A stretch of 64,000 nt of DNA from contig JAMQCK010000002.1 of the NCBI GenBank assembly GCA_024196135.1, positions 310,001 to 374,000 on the forward strand, in the 5' to 3' direction. Position numbers and translations under genes: made by a program. The notes under the pieces are model-generated. The model did not search any database and had not been told where the DNA came from. It was given only the letters and a program-made list of their open reading frames with translations. Origin of the DNA: Pleurotus ostreatus/Saccharomyces cerevisiae fusant. Taxonomy: Eukaryota > Opisthokonta. Of the stretch, positions 23,251-35,899 are shown piece after piece (within the stretch, counting starts at the first letter, position 1; each line of letters begins with the position of its first letter).

Positions 23251-25008
23251 TCACGATCTCGAGCTCCCATCCTGCTTTGCGTTCATCCCGCTTCCCAAGA
23301 AGGCTAGCCAATTCATGCTAGCGTTCGGGGGCTGTCCAGCACCTCCGCCTCCGCCTCCTCCGCCGGGAGGTCCACCAGAGGGTCCTCCTCCTGCGGCGCT
23401 ACCTCCCGGACCGTGCAAAGGCCAGTCCATACTTCGATCTCCGCCGCCGCCAGCGTTCGACATGCCGGGAGGACCGCCCATGCCACCCGTCGACGATGGC
23501 GGTGTCCGCCTGCCGGGGCCAGGACCAGGACCGCCATAGTTGAATCGCCCGCCAGCTCCGCTCAGGCCTGGAGGCATGCCTCCGTACCCCATCGGGGCAC
23601 TGTACGTTCGATGGAATCCCGCATTGTAGTCGGCACCGCCGGACCCTGTCGAGGCACCGCTTCCTGGGCGTGCAATGTAGCCAGCGTTGGCGTCCGTGTT
23701 TGTGGCACCAGGGCGCGAGCTTGTAGCAGTTGGAGGATGGTCCAAGGTCACGGCCCGTTGGCCGATGTTCCCGCTGCTTTCGTATGCGCTCGGCGGCCTG
23801 GCGTTCTTGGAGCTGCCGCCTCCACTCTGGTTGAGGAAACCAGGGGCGGGAAGGTGCCGGTCCGAGGACACAGGTAGCGACGACATGCTAGGCGCCATGT
23901 TTGACATTTGCGGCGGCGGGTACATGGAACCACTGAGATGAAGTGGCGGACCATGCTGGCGGTATGCCGGCGGTTGCATGTACTCAACCTGATTCAAGTT
24001 AGACTAGTAACAATGGGAGATAAGTGGACTGACATTAGTAGCCGGTGGTACAGGCGGAAGGCTGGTGCTTGCCGAGTTCTCTAAAGCGGGAGTATTGCTC
24101 CCTGGCGCGCGAGACGATGCGACCTCATTAGATGGTGTACGCGCTCCCGAAGCCCTACCAGGGCTGGGGGCTATGTTGGTTGGTCCAGTGATGCGTGGTC
24201 GCTTTCGAGGGTTGGTCGAATCGGGGGCGTCCTCATCCTCATCATCCTCTTCGTCGTTTGGCGCTGCCGATGGGTTTGCGCCCGTGAAGTCGCTTGGACC
24301 TTTCGAGTCCTTATCCCTGTCAAACTAGGCATTGATACAGTCAATAGGTAGCCGACGAGGCACAGAGAGTGAATTGCGCACGTTAAGGTGTCTCTGCACA
24401 ATCTCGCTGACATCTCTCGAACCGTATTGGTATAGCTTGGTGTGATGACCTGGTCTCTCTTCTGCGTCATATCTATCAGCTGAGCACAGATCTAGATGCT
24501 TGACTCGCCCACCGAAGACGATGACAGCTATGTCTACGCTACAGAGCACGCCGAGCTCGTACGCCTTCTTGAATAGCCCATTCTTTCGCTGGGAAGACGT
24601 CAATACATGTCCCGATGGAGGTCACATCCAAAGGGAGGATAAGAAGGAGCAATCATCAACAGGGTCTGGATGGCGTGTTCGACTTGGCGGGGAAAGCGAC
24701 GCTAATCTCCGTGAAGGGAGGGATAAAAATAAACGGGCGTAGGCTGCTAAAATTACAAAAGCGAACATGCCAAGACCTCCGAAAATAGCAAGTTGAACTT
24801 GATTGTTCGTGCTCTGCAAGCTCTCGTACGCGTCGTCGAGAGCAAGGATGGGCAAAATCCGATTCGGAGGGAGTCCACTGACCTTCAGAAACGTCACGCT
24901 TCTGTTCCTCTCATGCTGTAGGCGTGTGGACTATAAATATGGGCTTCCCCACGTCCGAGCTCGTGTACGCACCAGGATCGGCTGAATTTCGATCTTCCTC
25001 CTGCCCAT
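23251..25008 (-). CDS. MADS-box transcription factor, MEF2 type (Rlm1/Umc1-like)
   Basis: DNA-binding factor of the MEF2 class, which in fungi often acts under the cell-wall-integrity MAP kinase. The MADS box is cut by introns. MGRRKIEIQPIL joins HERNRSVTFLK, then after an intron of roughly 290 nt RKNGLFKKAYELGVLCSVDI, then AVIVFEERPGHHTKLYQYGS and RDVSEIVQRHLN. The body holds an acidic patch (DEEDDEDEDAPDS) followed by a basic NLS-like NPRKRPRI. The tail is Pro/Ser/Gly-rich with long Gly runs (near GGPPGGGGGGGGAGQPPN) and ends SGMNAKQDGSSRS. The MEF2-type MGRRKIEIQPI start excludes the SRF type. Target genes cannot be inferred. Confidence 0.9.
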
Positions 25009-25409
25009 GGCTGCGGGATATGCTCCTTCGCGTCCTCGGTGGTGAGTGCGGGAAGCAGGTGTGTTGCTGAGGCGGACACGCAACGTTGAGCGTTCCGTCA
25101 TCGGCGGCAACCCGGCCGGACCGGGCGGCGGGCCCACGTGACCTTTCTCCGGGCATTGTCCGCGTTTGGGATCGTGCAATGGCGCGCGCATTCTGTCCCG
25201 AGCCTCCATGTTGCCCGCCGCTGGACCGCTATAGGACCTCTCGCCGACCCTCAAAGGGCTGCTCGCTGCTCTCGGATACTGTGGAAGGTACCTGGACCCG
25301 TAGCAACGCCAATCAAGACCGCTTCTCGCGCTCTCATTGCGATACTTCCTCCTCGCTCGACTCCCGCCCTCGGCCTCGCCAGCATAGACGCGTAATAATC
25401 AAGATCAAC
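25009..25409. other. Shared upstream region of the MADS-box and kinase genes
   Basis: 401 bp between divergent start codons. No gene seen. It presumably holds both promoters. No clear TATA box is seen. Confidence 0.45.
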
Positions 25410-27197
25410 ATGCGCTCTCCGATCTCTAGCACCCACTACCGGCTCGCTTCTGATGACGATGTGGTCCTGCCGTTCCTTGCATCCACCAACTCGAACGCAA
25501 CGCTCTACGACCCATCCGCAAGCCCTGGCGGTTACTTCACCTACACTCCGCCCGCCCAGGCTAGCCGTCAACGCTCGGACAGCGACATGTCGATTGTATG
25601 CGACGAAACCAGACCATCCTCCGCCTGCAGCTCGCCTCGCCAAAAGTCCCACCCAGGCGCGCCAAGGCGTAGCCTCAGCTGTCCTTCATCTCCGTCCCAG
25701 AACAGGACTGTCAGAAAACCCTCTACGCCGCGCTCTGAGGTTTCCATCCCGGAAATCGATCCCTTCGATCAGTCCTTCGCTCAGGCGCTGGAGCCCTCAC
25801 CCAACGTGTCTTACCATCTTTCGCCCAAGAATCACCTGCTCGACGCGGACGACATCGATGACGCCGAAATTGAAGACCTGCCCTCGCCTGCTCTGACGCC
25901 TTCCTCGTGCTACAACCTGCTCGGACACCTGCACTGCACGCGCTTCTCTAAGAACCACCGGCTTAACGCTCACTTCGTGCACGAGTACCAACTGGAGGAC
26001 GAACTTGGTTCTGGCGGCTACGGCTTCGTCATGACTGCTCGCCATCGAAAGCGCGGAGAAGAGGTCGCCGTCAAGTTCATCATCAAGAGCAAGGTTCCGT
26101 CCTACGCGTGGATGCAACACGAAGAGGTTGGGCAGTTGCCGACGGAGGTCATGTTGCTGTGCTTCCTCGATCATCCCAACATCGTCAAGTGCAAGGACCT
26201 CTTTGAAGACTCGCTCTACTACTACCTAGTGCATATTCCGCTGCATCATGTCGCCGACCATGCTAACAGCATCTCCAGGTCCAAGAACTGCATGGCTCTC
26301 CTTGGCAGAAGGAAACTCGACAGTGCGCTCGTTCGTCCTCCAAGGTGTCTGCTACTTTGTCTCCCCTCCCTGGCCTCTCCGCGTCTTCCTCCCACGACTC
26401 GATCGCCAGCTCGTCAAGCAGCTCTCCCGCCACCCCCATCCAGTCCACCATGGACCTCGCTTCTGTTGCGCTCCTGCAGGAGCCCCCTCCCTACAGCCCG
26501 GAGACAAAAGATGACAAGACTGAGGAGGTCATCCTGATCCCCGATCCTCATTTGCTGCAGCCTGCGCGTCCTACTCAACGCCGTCGGCCATCACACGACC
26601 TCTTCGAGTGTATCGAGTCGTCCAAGCACAAGCGCTTGCCTGAGGATCGCGCGCGATACGTGTTCGCTCAAGTCGTCGACGCGGTGCACTACTTGGATAG
26701 CCAAGGAGTCGCGCACCGGGACATCAAGGACGAGAACATCCTCATTGATAGCGAGTATCGGGTGCGTCGTCATGATCATCGAGTATATGCGCCTCGAACT
26801 TATCGTCCTCGCGAAGGTCAAGCTCGTCGACTTCGGAAGCGCATCCGTCATCGACCCCTCTCAGCCGCGCCCCTTCTACTCCCAGTTCTACGGCACCACA
26901 GCGTACGCGGCGTCGGAGATCTTAAAGAAGAAGAAATATCAGGCCGCACCGGCGGAGGTGTGGACCCTCGGCGTCCTGCTCTCGTTCCTGCTCACCGGGA
27001 ATTCGCCCTTCCCTACGGTGAAGGAGGCGGTGGAGGGGGAGATCAGGCTGGTCGATGTGCCGGGGCTGACGCTGGGAGAGGATGTGAGGGACCTGTTGCG
27101 TCGGTGCTTGGACCCGGATCCGAAGACGCGGGCGACGATTGCGGATGTGAAGGCGCATCCGTGGGTGACGGGGGAGCAGGATATTTCGACTGCGTAA
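25410..27197 (+). CDS. Divergent serine/threonine protein kinase
   Basis: Three exons (25410-26228, 26279-26761, 26817-27197) give about 560 residues. A Ser/Pro-rich N-terminal region of about 190 residues precedes the kinase domain. The domain shows a Gly loop ELGSGGYGFVMTARHRKRGE, VAVKFIIKSK (subdomain II Lys), PTEVMLLCFLDHPNIVKCKD, the catalytic loop GVAHRDIKDENILID and DFGSASVID. The hinge is followed by about 95 inserted low-complexity residues before HDLFECIESSKHKRLPEDRA. APE is replaced by ASE, and the subdomain IX Asp is Glu (APAEVWTLGVLL). HRDIKDENI recalls PAS-kinase and related CAMK-type fungal kinases, but I cannot assign a subfamily. Confidence 0.85.
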
Positions 27198-27636
27198 TCG
27201 CGAGGCGGTCGAGGCGGAGGTGGTGGAGAGGGCGGAGGCGGAAGTGGTGATACTGGAGAGTGGTTCGTCGCGATTGCTGCATATCTTCTTTTTTCTTCTC
27301 TGCTTCCCCTTTCATCTCGACACCCTTTTCCATTACATTGTTCCCCTTCACATTGTCTCCTTTCATTCCATGTATATATACTCTTGCATACCGGCATATT
27401 TGGAACGTCCCGCATCGTAGATACCCTCATACCTTACTTGGAACCAACTAAGTCTTCATAGTAGGCCCGTTAGAAGGGCCTTTACAATACTTCAAACTGT
27501 ACCTGTACACTACATTCTGCGTAAATCATGTTGTATACGGCGCCGTATCATCGAACGGAGCAGAAAATAGATACGGACAAAGCAGCAATACAGGAGGACA
27601 ATGCGCCTACATATGAGAGCGGACTCGCGAGCGTCC
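27198..27636. other. Convergent 3' flanks of the kinase and DUF1996 genes
   Basis: 439 bp, T-rich after 27280 and with no supported gene. Probably 3' UTRs. Confidence 0.5.
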
Positions 27637-29669
27637 CTAGATCAGCAAGTAGACGACCCAAAGTATGCCAACCGACATTATCCAGCCCGCTCGGGCAGCA
27701 GTATACACGGCACCGTTGTAGATGCACGTTCCCTGCGCAGCTTGGGCCACGCTGGCAGAGCTCGCCGCATGCGCTACCGTCACCGTCGGTCTAGCAACTT
27801 TCGCACCATCGACGGCAGTGTAAACCGGATTCTCCGAGCCGTCGTAGGCGTATACGGGCGCGACGACGGCAGGCGTCGACGTGGCGACGTAGTCTTCGTA
27901 GCAAGGTGCTTGTACGGGGTTCGCGCCAGGGAGTCGGTCGAGGGTGCCTTGGACTGAGGTGGGCGTGGTCAGCGACGACCTTATATACGTACGTCCACCT
28001 CTTCCGCGCACGTCGGCGGGTAGAACAATCGACGGAAAAGACAGCGCATACCTTCTTCCTCCACAGAATCGGTGATGTAGCACTTGGACTCTTGATCGAA
28101 GGTAAAGAGGCCCTGTGCGACGCAGCAGGACGGGTCGCCGTATGGGTTGCAGTGGCAGTAGTCGAGGGCGTTCTTCAAGGCCGTGGGCTCCCAGCCGTTG
28201 ACGAAGTCTGGGGAGCTGGTCAGAACGCATTTCGGTGACAGTTCCATGAGGACAGAAAAGAATATTGGCGGGAACAACGCACCGGCATGATACCCATAGC
28301 CCGTGGGATCTCCATTGGAGAAGCTGGAGGACGTGATCAAAGGCAAGTAGGGGCATGAAAGGAGGGGTTGCGTACACGAAAGGCTGATCCGGCGAGTATG
28401 ACTGTGACCGGAAAGCGTCCCAAACTTGCGTGATCCAGTATACCTGTTCGAAGTATCAGAGGTTGGCAATCCGCGCTCGATTGGACTCATCGCTGGCCTC
28501 CATGAATATTCTTGGAAGGGTATACGGGAATGCAGGGTCGTCGCACGTCCCGTTGTCCGGTCCTTTCAACAAGAAAGCAACGTGGGAGCGGTGGTCGTCC
28601 GAGTCGACGTTCTGAAGGAGAGGATAGGCTACGATAGTAAGGTTGTAACAACTGCGCCATTGTGATATACCTTGCCGTCCCAACAACTAGGGAAGTTCTG
28701 CGTCCGATGAGCGCCCGACCGCAGCACAAAAAATGCGACTTACGATCTGAGAGCGGATCCCATTCGAGCAAGCACCTCGAGGGAGCTCATTGAACCGCGC
28801 GGACGGGCCTCCGGCCTGCAGGCAGAGATATGTGACCGCTTGTTGGGCGAAACTCGCAGAATCGAAGGTCCGCAGGTTAGGATCGCCTTCCATAACGCGC
28901 TGATGAGTGGACAGCGATACTTCTTCCACCATGGCTTACCTGAGATCATCCTGAACTGAGAGGGATTTCACACTACTCGTGTCATGGACTTTGGAACACT
29001 CACATCATCAGGGAACGGCGCCGTGCTGTTGGCCTCGTCGCTGAACAGATAGTCTGTGCTTTGGGTCAGCTATCGTCCTACGGCTCAGTGACTACTCTCA
29101 CATCTTTCTTCTCATTAGACTATCCAGAGGTGTGGAGTATGCGCGACGTACATGACAGGGTTGCCATCGACAAGACTGAATGTCCCATTCTGCCATCTTC
29201 GGTAGTGTAGTAAGACAGGCGATCATGATTGTATGTGAGAGGGCTCACCGGAAATACAGTTGCTACAGCGAAGTCATGATTGAAGGAATGAATAGAGAAA
29301 CACGAACACACGCACTGGATACCAGTAATTGCTCTTGTCCTCGCGAATGGGCACGGATGTACAGGAACTGTTGCGCAGGGCGTCTGAGCTCGTAGAGTCA
29401 AGTCCAAAGTTACTGCCGCCAACGACTGGGTGGCAGAAATGAGTTTGATTGCAGACTGGTGGGCTGCCTTGCGCACCGGAGTGCACATGAGTGGCGATTT
29501 GTCCAGGGGTCAGTATGGGGTCAATTCGCTGCGTTGTCAGTATGTTATCTGCAATATAGATTCCACGGTGAGAGTCTATAAGAGGAAGTATTCTTATTGA
29601 CTTACTAGCGGCCATAAGGAAATACGCCGAAGCATGCAATCCTAACAGGACCGGTGCAAGAAGAATCAT
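27637..29669 (-). CDS. DUF1996 secreted protein, probably GPI-anchored
   Basis: The ATG at 29669 opens a signal peptide, MILLAPVLLGLHASAYF. The DUF1996 domain follows: RIDPILTPGQIATHVHSVVG, GGSNFGLD, SDALRNSSCTSVPIREDKSN and YWYPQLYF, then NFPSCWDGKNVDSDDHRSHV. The rest is Cys-rich with NxS/T sites (GPDNGTCDDP; DYCHCNPYGDPSCC). The C-terminus ends in a hydrophobic tail (WIMSVGILWVVYLLI) after small residues, which suggests a GPI signal. About eight introns are needed. DUF1996 proteins are common extracellular or wall proteins of higher fungi with no firmly known enzymatic role. The exon chain is inferred by eye. Confidence 0.85.
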
Positions 29670-30098
29670 GACGAGAGCGGATGAAGGTAAGATATTCTTG
29701 CATTGCAACGATTAAGCTTCATGTGCGGATCGTGGCTACAGAGCTGAGGCCTCGTGAGCGGCGCATGCTCACGGTGCCCGGTGATGGTCAGAAACAAAAG
29801 CGATTTCCCCAAACGGGTTGATATAACGCGCTTTGACCTGTGATCGCGTCACGCGGCGGCGTCCGAATCCAACTTGAACTTAGCCGTCACGAACGCTCAC
29901 GTCCTTGGGATCAGAACGACGCAACTCACGCATAAGGTAGGCGTCATTTTCAGACGCTACAGCGGGCCGTACTGAACCCTGTTCGTAGTCCTTCCTCTTT
30001 ATTTCCTTGAAGCAAGCCTTCGCTCTTCCCTCCGGTGCTCTTCCAGCCTTCTACAACTCCTGTGAATCCCGCATGCCCCAACCTCGAGAGCATACACT
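29670..30098. other. Shared upstream region of the DUF1996 and PPIL3 genes
   Basis: 429 bp between divergent starts. No coding frame is supported. Both promoters are presumably here. Confidence 0.45.
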
Positions 30099-30931
30099 AT
30101 GGTAAGCTGATTGTGTCGACCTCGATTCATTTAGACGCTGAATGCTCTGGTCTAGTCTGTGACCTTGCACACAACCCACGGCGACCTGAAGGTATGTCAT
30201 TCGTGACACCATGCTCTGCAACAACACGCATGTCTCTAACGCTATCTATGGCCAGATAGAGGTTTTCTGCGAAGCCGTACCCAAGACTGCAGAAGTAAAA
30301 TTTCTTCGCTCTCCTCAAACCGCCACCATTACCTAACCGTCTTCATAGAACTTCCTTGCGCTCTGCGCTTCGAATTACTATGATGGCTGCCTCTTCCATC
30401 GCAATATCAAGGGCTTCATGATTCAGACTGGTAAGTCTGGCACTACACTCACACCTGAAAGGTGGGCTCATCGACCGCACAGGTGATCCTTCGGGAACCG
30501 GCAAGAACGGTCAGAGTATCTGGGGGAAGCCATTCGACGACGAACTGCGCTCAACGCTGAAGGTAACGCGGGCTTCGATGGCGCTTGGAGACTGCACTTC
30601 TAACTGTGCACCGGCAGTTCAACGCAAGAGGCATGGTCGCAATGGCAAACTCTGGCCCGAACACCAACAAGTCCCAATTCTTCATCACCTACTCAAAACA
30701 GTCGCACCTCGACCAGAAGTACACGATATTCGGAAGAGTCATCGATGGCGCAGACTCGACACTGGACGTGATGGAACGCGTGCCCGTCAATGCGAAGAAC
30801 CGGCCCCTCAACGAGATCAAGCTGCTCAGTGTACGGCTTGTCTTCGCTGTGATTCGCTCGCTCGCGCTAACTGGACACAAAAGATCACGATACACGCCAA
30901 TCCCATTGCTGACTCCGAGATAGCTTCGTAG
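30099..30931 (+). CDS. PPIL3: Cyclophilin-type peptidyl-prolyl isomerase, PPIL3 type
   Basis: Single-domain cyclophilin of the spliceosome-associated PPIL3 group. The start codon ATG is the whole coding part of exon 1 and is followed at once by GTAAGC. Exon 2 continues [12 protein letters not shown]. Then come [93 protein letters not shown] and the tail [15 protein letters not shown]. The active-site residues [17 protein letters not shown] and the His in [11 protein letters not shown] are present. The product is about 166 residues. Short size without a signal peptide and the [12 protein letters not shown] start fit PPIL3/Cyp10 rather than CypA. Confidence 0.93.
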
Positions 30932-31095
30932 CCTGTGAATATAAGGATGCAAGGCCTAGTATAGTGTACAAGCTCGTCGGATGCCTTCGGAATTTCCGAT
31001 CCATAGCCTGCGTCAGAAGAGCGGAGAAGCGAGAGTGCGCTTGCGCCGCAACGAGAGAGAATCATTGATACTCTCTATTGACCATCGCTCACGAA

Positions 31096-31196
31096 GTTCA
31101 GATGACCGAGTGGTTAAGGTGATGCCCTGCTACTACCCGTAGCCTCAGCCCAGGCATTGTGCTTTGCACGCGGGTGTTCGAATCGCCCTCTGAACG
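31096..31196 (+). tRNA. tRNA-Ser (GCT anticodon), with intron
   Basis: The acceptor stem GTTCAGA pairs with TCTGAAC. The D-arm is ACCGAGTGGTTAAGGT. The anticodon stem ATGCC/GGCAT has loop CTGCTA + A (anticodon GCT), interrupted after position 37 by a 19-nt intron (CTACCCGTAGCCTCAGCCC). A long variable arm, TGTGC-TTT-GCAC, is typical of serine tRNA. The T-arm is GGGTG-TTCGAAT-CGCCC. Confidence 0.88.
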
Positions 31197-31334
31197 AACT
31201 TTTTGCCTCCTCAAACCTTCCAGCCCCCATGGCCTGCGATATACACGAGCAGTTCCTCGGTCTAACTCCCATGAGCCCTTTATTTAGACATACAAAATAT
31301 GGATAGTATCAAAGCAGAGTAGCATAACGACTAA

Positions 31335-34300
31335 CTAGTTAGCCCCCAGCACGAATGTACTTCGCCCCCCTCTGGGTAAAACAAGTACGGTCTCCGCGTC
31401 GTGCTCCTGGTACGTTCGCAGACTCGGCAGTGCTACCGATCCCATCGTCATCTCGCCAGCTATGGGCAACGGCGTGATGATGACCTTGGGCAGCGCGAGC
31501 TCCCCGTGATGCAAGGCGATTAAGGTAACCGGGAACGAGAACTCGCCGTCGTTCTGTAAGTGGTGCGTGAGCATCAAATGTTGTATATTGACGTCCGACA
31601 GTAGCAACAACGCACCTGTGCAGCAAAGTCTCCCCGTTTCCTCCCGCTTACTAGCCAATCCCGCACCAGCTCCTCAAGCTCGAACCGGATGAGATACTGC
31701 CTGTCCGGATCTGGCGGCTTGTCGCTCCAGTGGAACGACGTGCGGACGGTGATGATGCCCGAGAGCGGTTGGCCAGCGTAGAACGGGGATGCGTCCTCGG
31801 CCGTCGAAGATGGATTCGCGGTGACGCGCAATCCCGCGGCGGCCACGATCTTCACGAATGACTTTAGTTCCTATGCTCAATGGCACGATCCGAACCATAC
31901 TTACATTCATGGTCGGCACATCCACCGGGATTGCGAGTTCCTTCCACTTGCCTTTCGGGGGATTGGCGTGTCGATGGGCCTTGAGCAGATCGAGTACCGG
32001 CGCGTTGGCTTCGTCAGGTTCTTGGATCGGTACGTCGAGCTCCCCAGTAATGCTGTACTTCTGGATCCACTTCGTGTCGCTCTCTAACGCGCGCGTGAGG
32101 TCTGACAAGAGGCTCGCCCGCCTGGGCAGGCCCGCGATGTCTTCGCCCAGCGCTGAACGTATTGATTCGTCGAGAAGCTCTTGCACCTCTGAAGTGGTCG
32201 AGTATCAACGGTGACGTTCTTCGAGATTGTACAGTGGTGCCTACCTTCTCGCAATATGCGATACCGGATAGTGAAGCGCAACGGATCGAGAACTAAGCAA
32301 GTTAGCCCACCCTGTCGAGTGCATACAGAAATGTCGTACCTGGCCCCGCATCCGAGTGCATGCAGAAGAGGAACGAAGCGGGCTGATTGGGCGTGACCGT
32401 CTTGGATACGATGACCGTCAATGAAAGTCCGATTGCAAGCAGCGTAAAGAAGTACTCACCACGACTCTGGCTTTGCTCGCGCGCACAGACGAGATAGTCA
32501 CTCCCTTCATTGGCCCCAACAGCTCCAACCGCGCCTCCGATATGCGAATGTGCTGGTGGGTGGTTGTTTCCACGACAAAGCGAGAAAACAGCCTGAGCGA
32601 ACGCTGTGAGTCAATACTACGCGTCAGCCAGCCCCAGCAGCAGAGTACGCACTTCTTCCCCCGGAAATGGTCCTTAACGTGGATGGCTATGGGCAGCGAT
32701 GTCATCACGCCGCGCGCTAGATGAAGCTCTCGGGTCGTCTCTGGGTCATCCACAACATCGTACACGACCGAGACATCAACAGGCTATGACACAATGTGAG
32801 CTCGCAAGGCCTCTGACCAATTGAGAGCGTCTACATACCATCACCCGTGAGGACGGCACTCCAACATGCGGCACCTCGACTTGGACATTTCTGTCGGCAG
32901 GTATGTCTGTGAGGACAAAGCCATTGTCGGAAGGTTCGATGGACAGATGAGAAGATGCTGATGGAGATAAGCGCGTGTTTGCCGTTGGAATGAGGTTTGG
33001 GACCCACCCGGTGCGAGAACGGCCTTTGCATGCTCGAATTGCACGTTCTGGGACGATAGCTTGACTGTCGCTCGAGAAACGTAGTTCCGCCCCGTCGACA
33101 GCACGACCAAAACAGTCTTTCGACCCATTTGGACTGCCCAGGCTGGTCAGCAATTGCGCATTCTTGCCTCATTGCAACATTGGCTCACTCAGATCTGGCT
33201 GCTTCACGCGTACGTCGAGTGCAAGCAGATCTTGTGGTATCCTGACAAGCGTCACATCCCTCGCAGAACGAAGGACCTTGCCCGAGCTTCCGCTCTTGCG
33301 GTGTGTTCGCTGCAGTACGAGCTTCGACAAATGCACCTCGCTAGTGTCCAATGCAAAGGTGCCATGTAGCGGGATCTAGGCAATGTCAGCTCGACGAACG
33401 GCTGATTGGTATGTACTCACGGGTGAGAAGGTAGTCAGCTTAGTCTTGCCGGGGAGGAGTACCTCCGTCTTCGCCCTAAACGTCAAGCGTTCCGAGTCTC
33501 TGCCGACGAGGTTGACAACGACCTCAGTAGCAGGGAGGGCCTTTCGGAGGGGTTAGGAGTATCCGTAGCGGTGCAAGTATCGGACGTACGACAGGCAGAC
33601 GGTTCGTCACGACGACGGCGAGGTTGTTCCCATCCTTATCCCCTGCAGGGCTAGCTTCACTTGCCACGGTCAGCGTCACCGCCGGATGGTCAGAGTGTTG
33701 CAGTTCTGGAGCATCGCTAGTCAGTCGGACGTCGAAGCGCAACGCGCCAGACCGCTCACCCTGCTCAAGCTCAGCCGACGCTTTCCGTAACGCTTCGATC
33801 AGGTCCGTCAGGTATGTCTCGCTATCTTGCTGATCCATGGGTAAGTCCTTGCCCATCGTCGTCACATAAGCTGCCAGAAACGCCAGCAGCGTATGTATCC
33901 ATTCTCGGTCGTGCTGCTGATCCAGCGCAGCGTGCGTATCGAGCGCGCGCGAAAGGACGAAGAACTCCAGGGACGTCCAATGGTGAGGAGAGTAATGCGC
34001 AGGGAGGGATGTGAAGGTGGTCAGCGCTGTGCTGAGGCGTTGTCGATGCCTACGAGTGTCCATGAGCGAGGTCTCGCATCCAGAACAGGGAAGTACACTG
34101 ACACATCGAGGGCAGCGAGGCTTCCGTGCAACTTCAGCGCAAACTTCCGCCGCCCAGCCTTCGCATACATGTCAATCGCGGACTTCGTCGTCCGAACGTA
34201 CAAGTCGTAGAAGAAGTCGCTGTCGTCGATGGCAGACTGCACTTCGCGATTGCTGATCTTGGCGGTTGACTGGGTCTTTGCTGCGGGACCCTGGTACGCA

Positions 34301-35745
34301 TTGGAAAAGGGGGGCTTGTCGGGGAGGTGGCCGGCGCTGATACCAATGTTGTCGAGCTGGCACAAATCAGCAAAGGCAACGAATATGAAGGGAAAAAAAT
34401 CACTTGTATTCGTGCAAGCTCCAAGAGCTCACCCTTGCCCGCATTGAGTGCGGCTACCTTAGGGCCTTCGACGCGGAATGCCTTCAACCACGAATCACAC
34501 TGTTCGACCACGCTCAAGGCGGAAGAATACGTCCATGATTCTATAAAGTACTGAGGTAGCGTGTTCTACAAAGGTATACTTAGCCGAGTAAAAAAGACCA
34601 GCAGCGGCGCAGAGTACCTGGACTTCGCGCAGCCGGCGTCCGAACGCGCTGAGAAAGGCGCTAGTCTTATGACTGACTTCGTTGAGGCGGCCAAGGTTGG
34701 CGAGCAGTTGACATTGGCGGGCAAGGGTATAGATGCGGAAGTCGAAAACGGAGATGGTGTTGGCGAGAATGAGATCTTTGTAGGGCTTCTTGGAGATCGA
34801 GAGCAAAGGGGCGGAGTCGTCGTTAGGCGCGGGACTGATCAGAGTGCCGAACCAGGAGAGGTTTTTGTCCTTGAGTACGCCGTAGAACATGATCTCGAGC
34901 TCATCGTACTGGGCCAGGGCATCTTCGAATAAGCTGATGCCCTCGAATGAGGTTGCAAGGGTTTCCTAAACGATATGAGTCTACGTCCAGCATACACGAG
35001 ATGCTGCGCACCTTCAAGATGAAGAACGTACAGAAGTTCCAGCCTGGCATGGACTTCTGACTCTCGGACCGCTTCACTTCCTCCTCGCGTTGCTGCAGCA
35101 CGAGGTCGAACGCGGACACGAGTCCATCCTTGATCTTGTTCACGGGCTCAGCCCACGTAGCGGGGTTGTCAGCTGCCGAGGACGACCAGGAGAGCTGCAC
35201 GCATCGGTCGCGCTTGTCGGCGTTGAAGTCGGCGCGAATCTTGTCGATAACGCTGCCCTTGATCGCGAAGAAGTTGCCAGTCGTGGGCTTGGTCTCGGGT
35301 TTGACGACCTGGACGATGAGCCATTCTTGGTTCTTGCGGTTTACGACAGAGGTATGCCAGTCTTTGATCTGCTTCTTCGCGGTCGTCCTATACAGCTCAA
35401 GGTCTGCGTCCTTTCGAGAGTGTAAGTGTTCTTCGTTCCTTCTCGCGAAGAAGTACCACGCACATCACAAGCGACGAAGAACAGGTGCAGCAACGGTTTG
35501 TCCAGCACGGTCACCGGGACCTGAGAAGCATTCTCATCTCTCACACTTGCGAGGGGGACGAAGTTAACGTAAAGCTCTTGAATGGTGCGTATGGATGAGT
35601 GTCCCGCTGGCTTCCAGTGAATGTTGCGGAGGGGAAGCTGAGCCTCGAGAGACGACTGTATTTGCTTCCATGTCCCGGACGCGAGGAAGAGTGGAGGACC
35701 TGAGTACGAGACGCCGACCTTCTGAGATGGCGGGCGACTCGCCAT
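31335..35745 (-). CDS. TRS130: TRAPPII complex subunit Trs130 (TRAPPC10)
   Basis: Large TRAPPII-specific subunit that helps activate Rab11/Ypt31 at the late Golgi. The start is [20 protein letters not shown], a family-like N-terminus, followed by [20 protein letters not shown] and VNFVPL. The conserved interior includes [20 protein letters not shown] with [27 protein letters not shown]-type segments ([20 protein letters not shown]), [20 protein letters not shown] and, near the end, [20 protein letters not shown]. It ends FVLGAN. About 1200 residues are spread over many short introns. The exon chain was followed by family pattern and not base by base. It is divergent from RRP3, 154 bp apart. 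Confidence 0.85.
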
Positions 35746-35899
35746 GGTCGTTGGGATCGAGGAACTCGTCGACAACGCCACGACGCGCATCCGCCGCCGC
35801 CGACGCCATCACCGGCGATCAATAGTGATCGGGCGCTTCTTCACATCTTGCCCTTGTATTTTCCCCCCACATATCCCCTTCTCCCCTTCGCCTATAACA

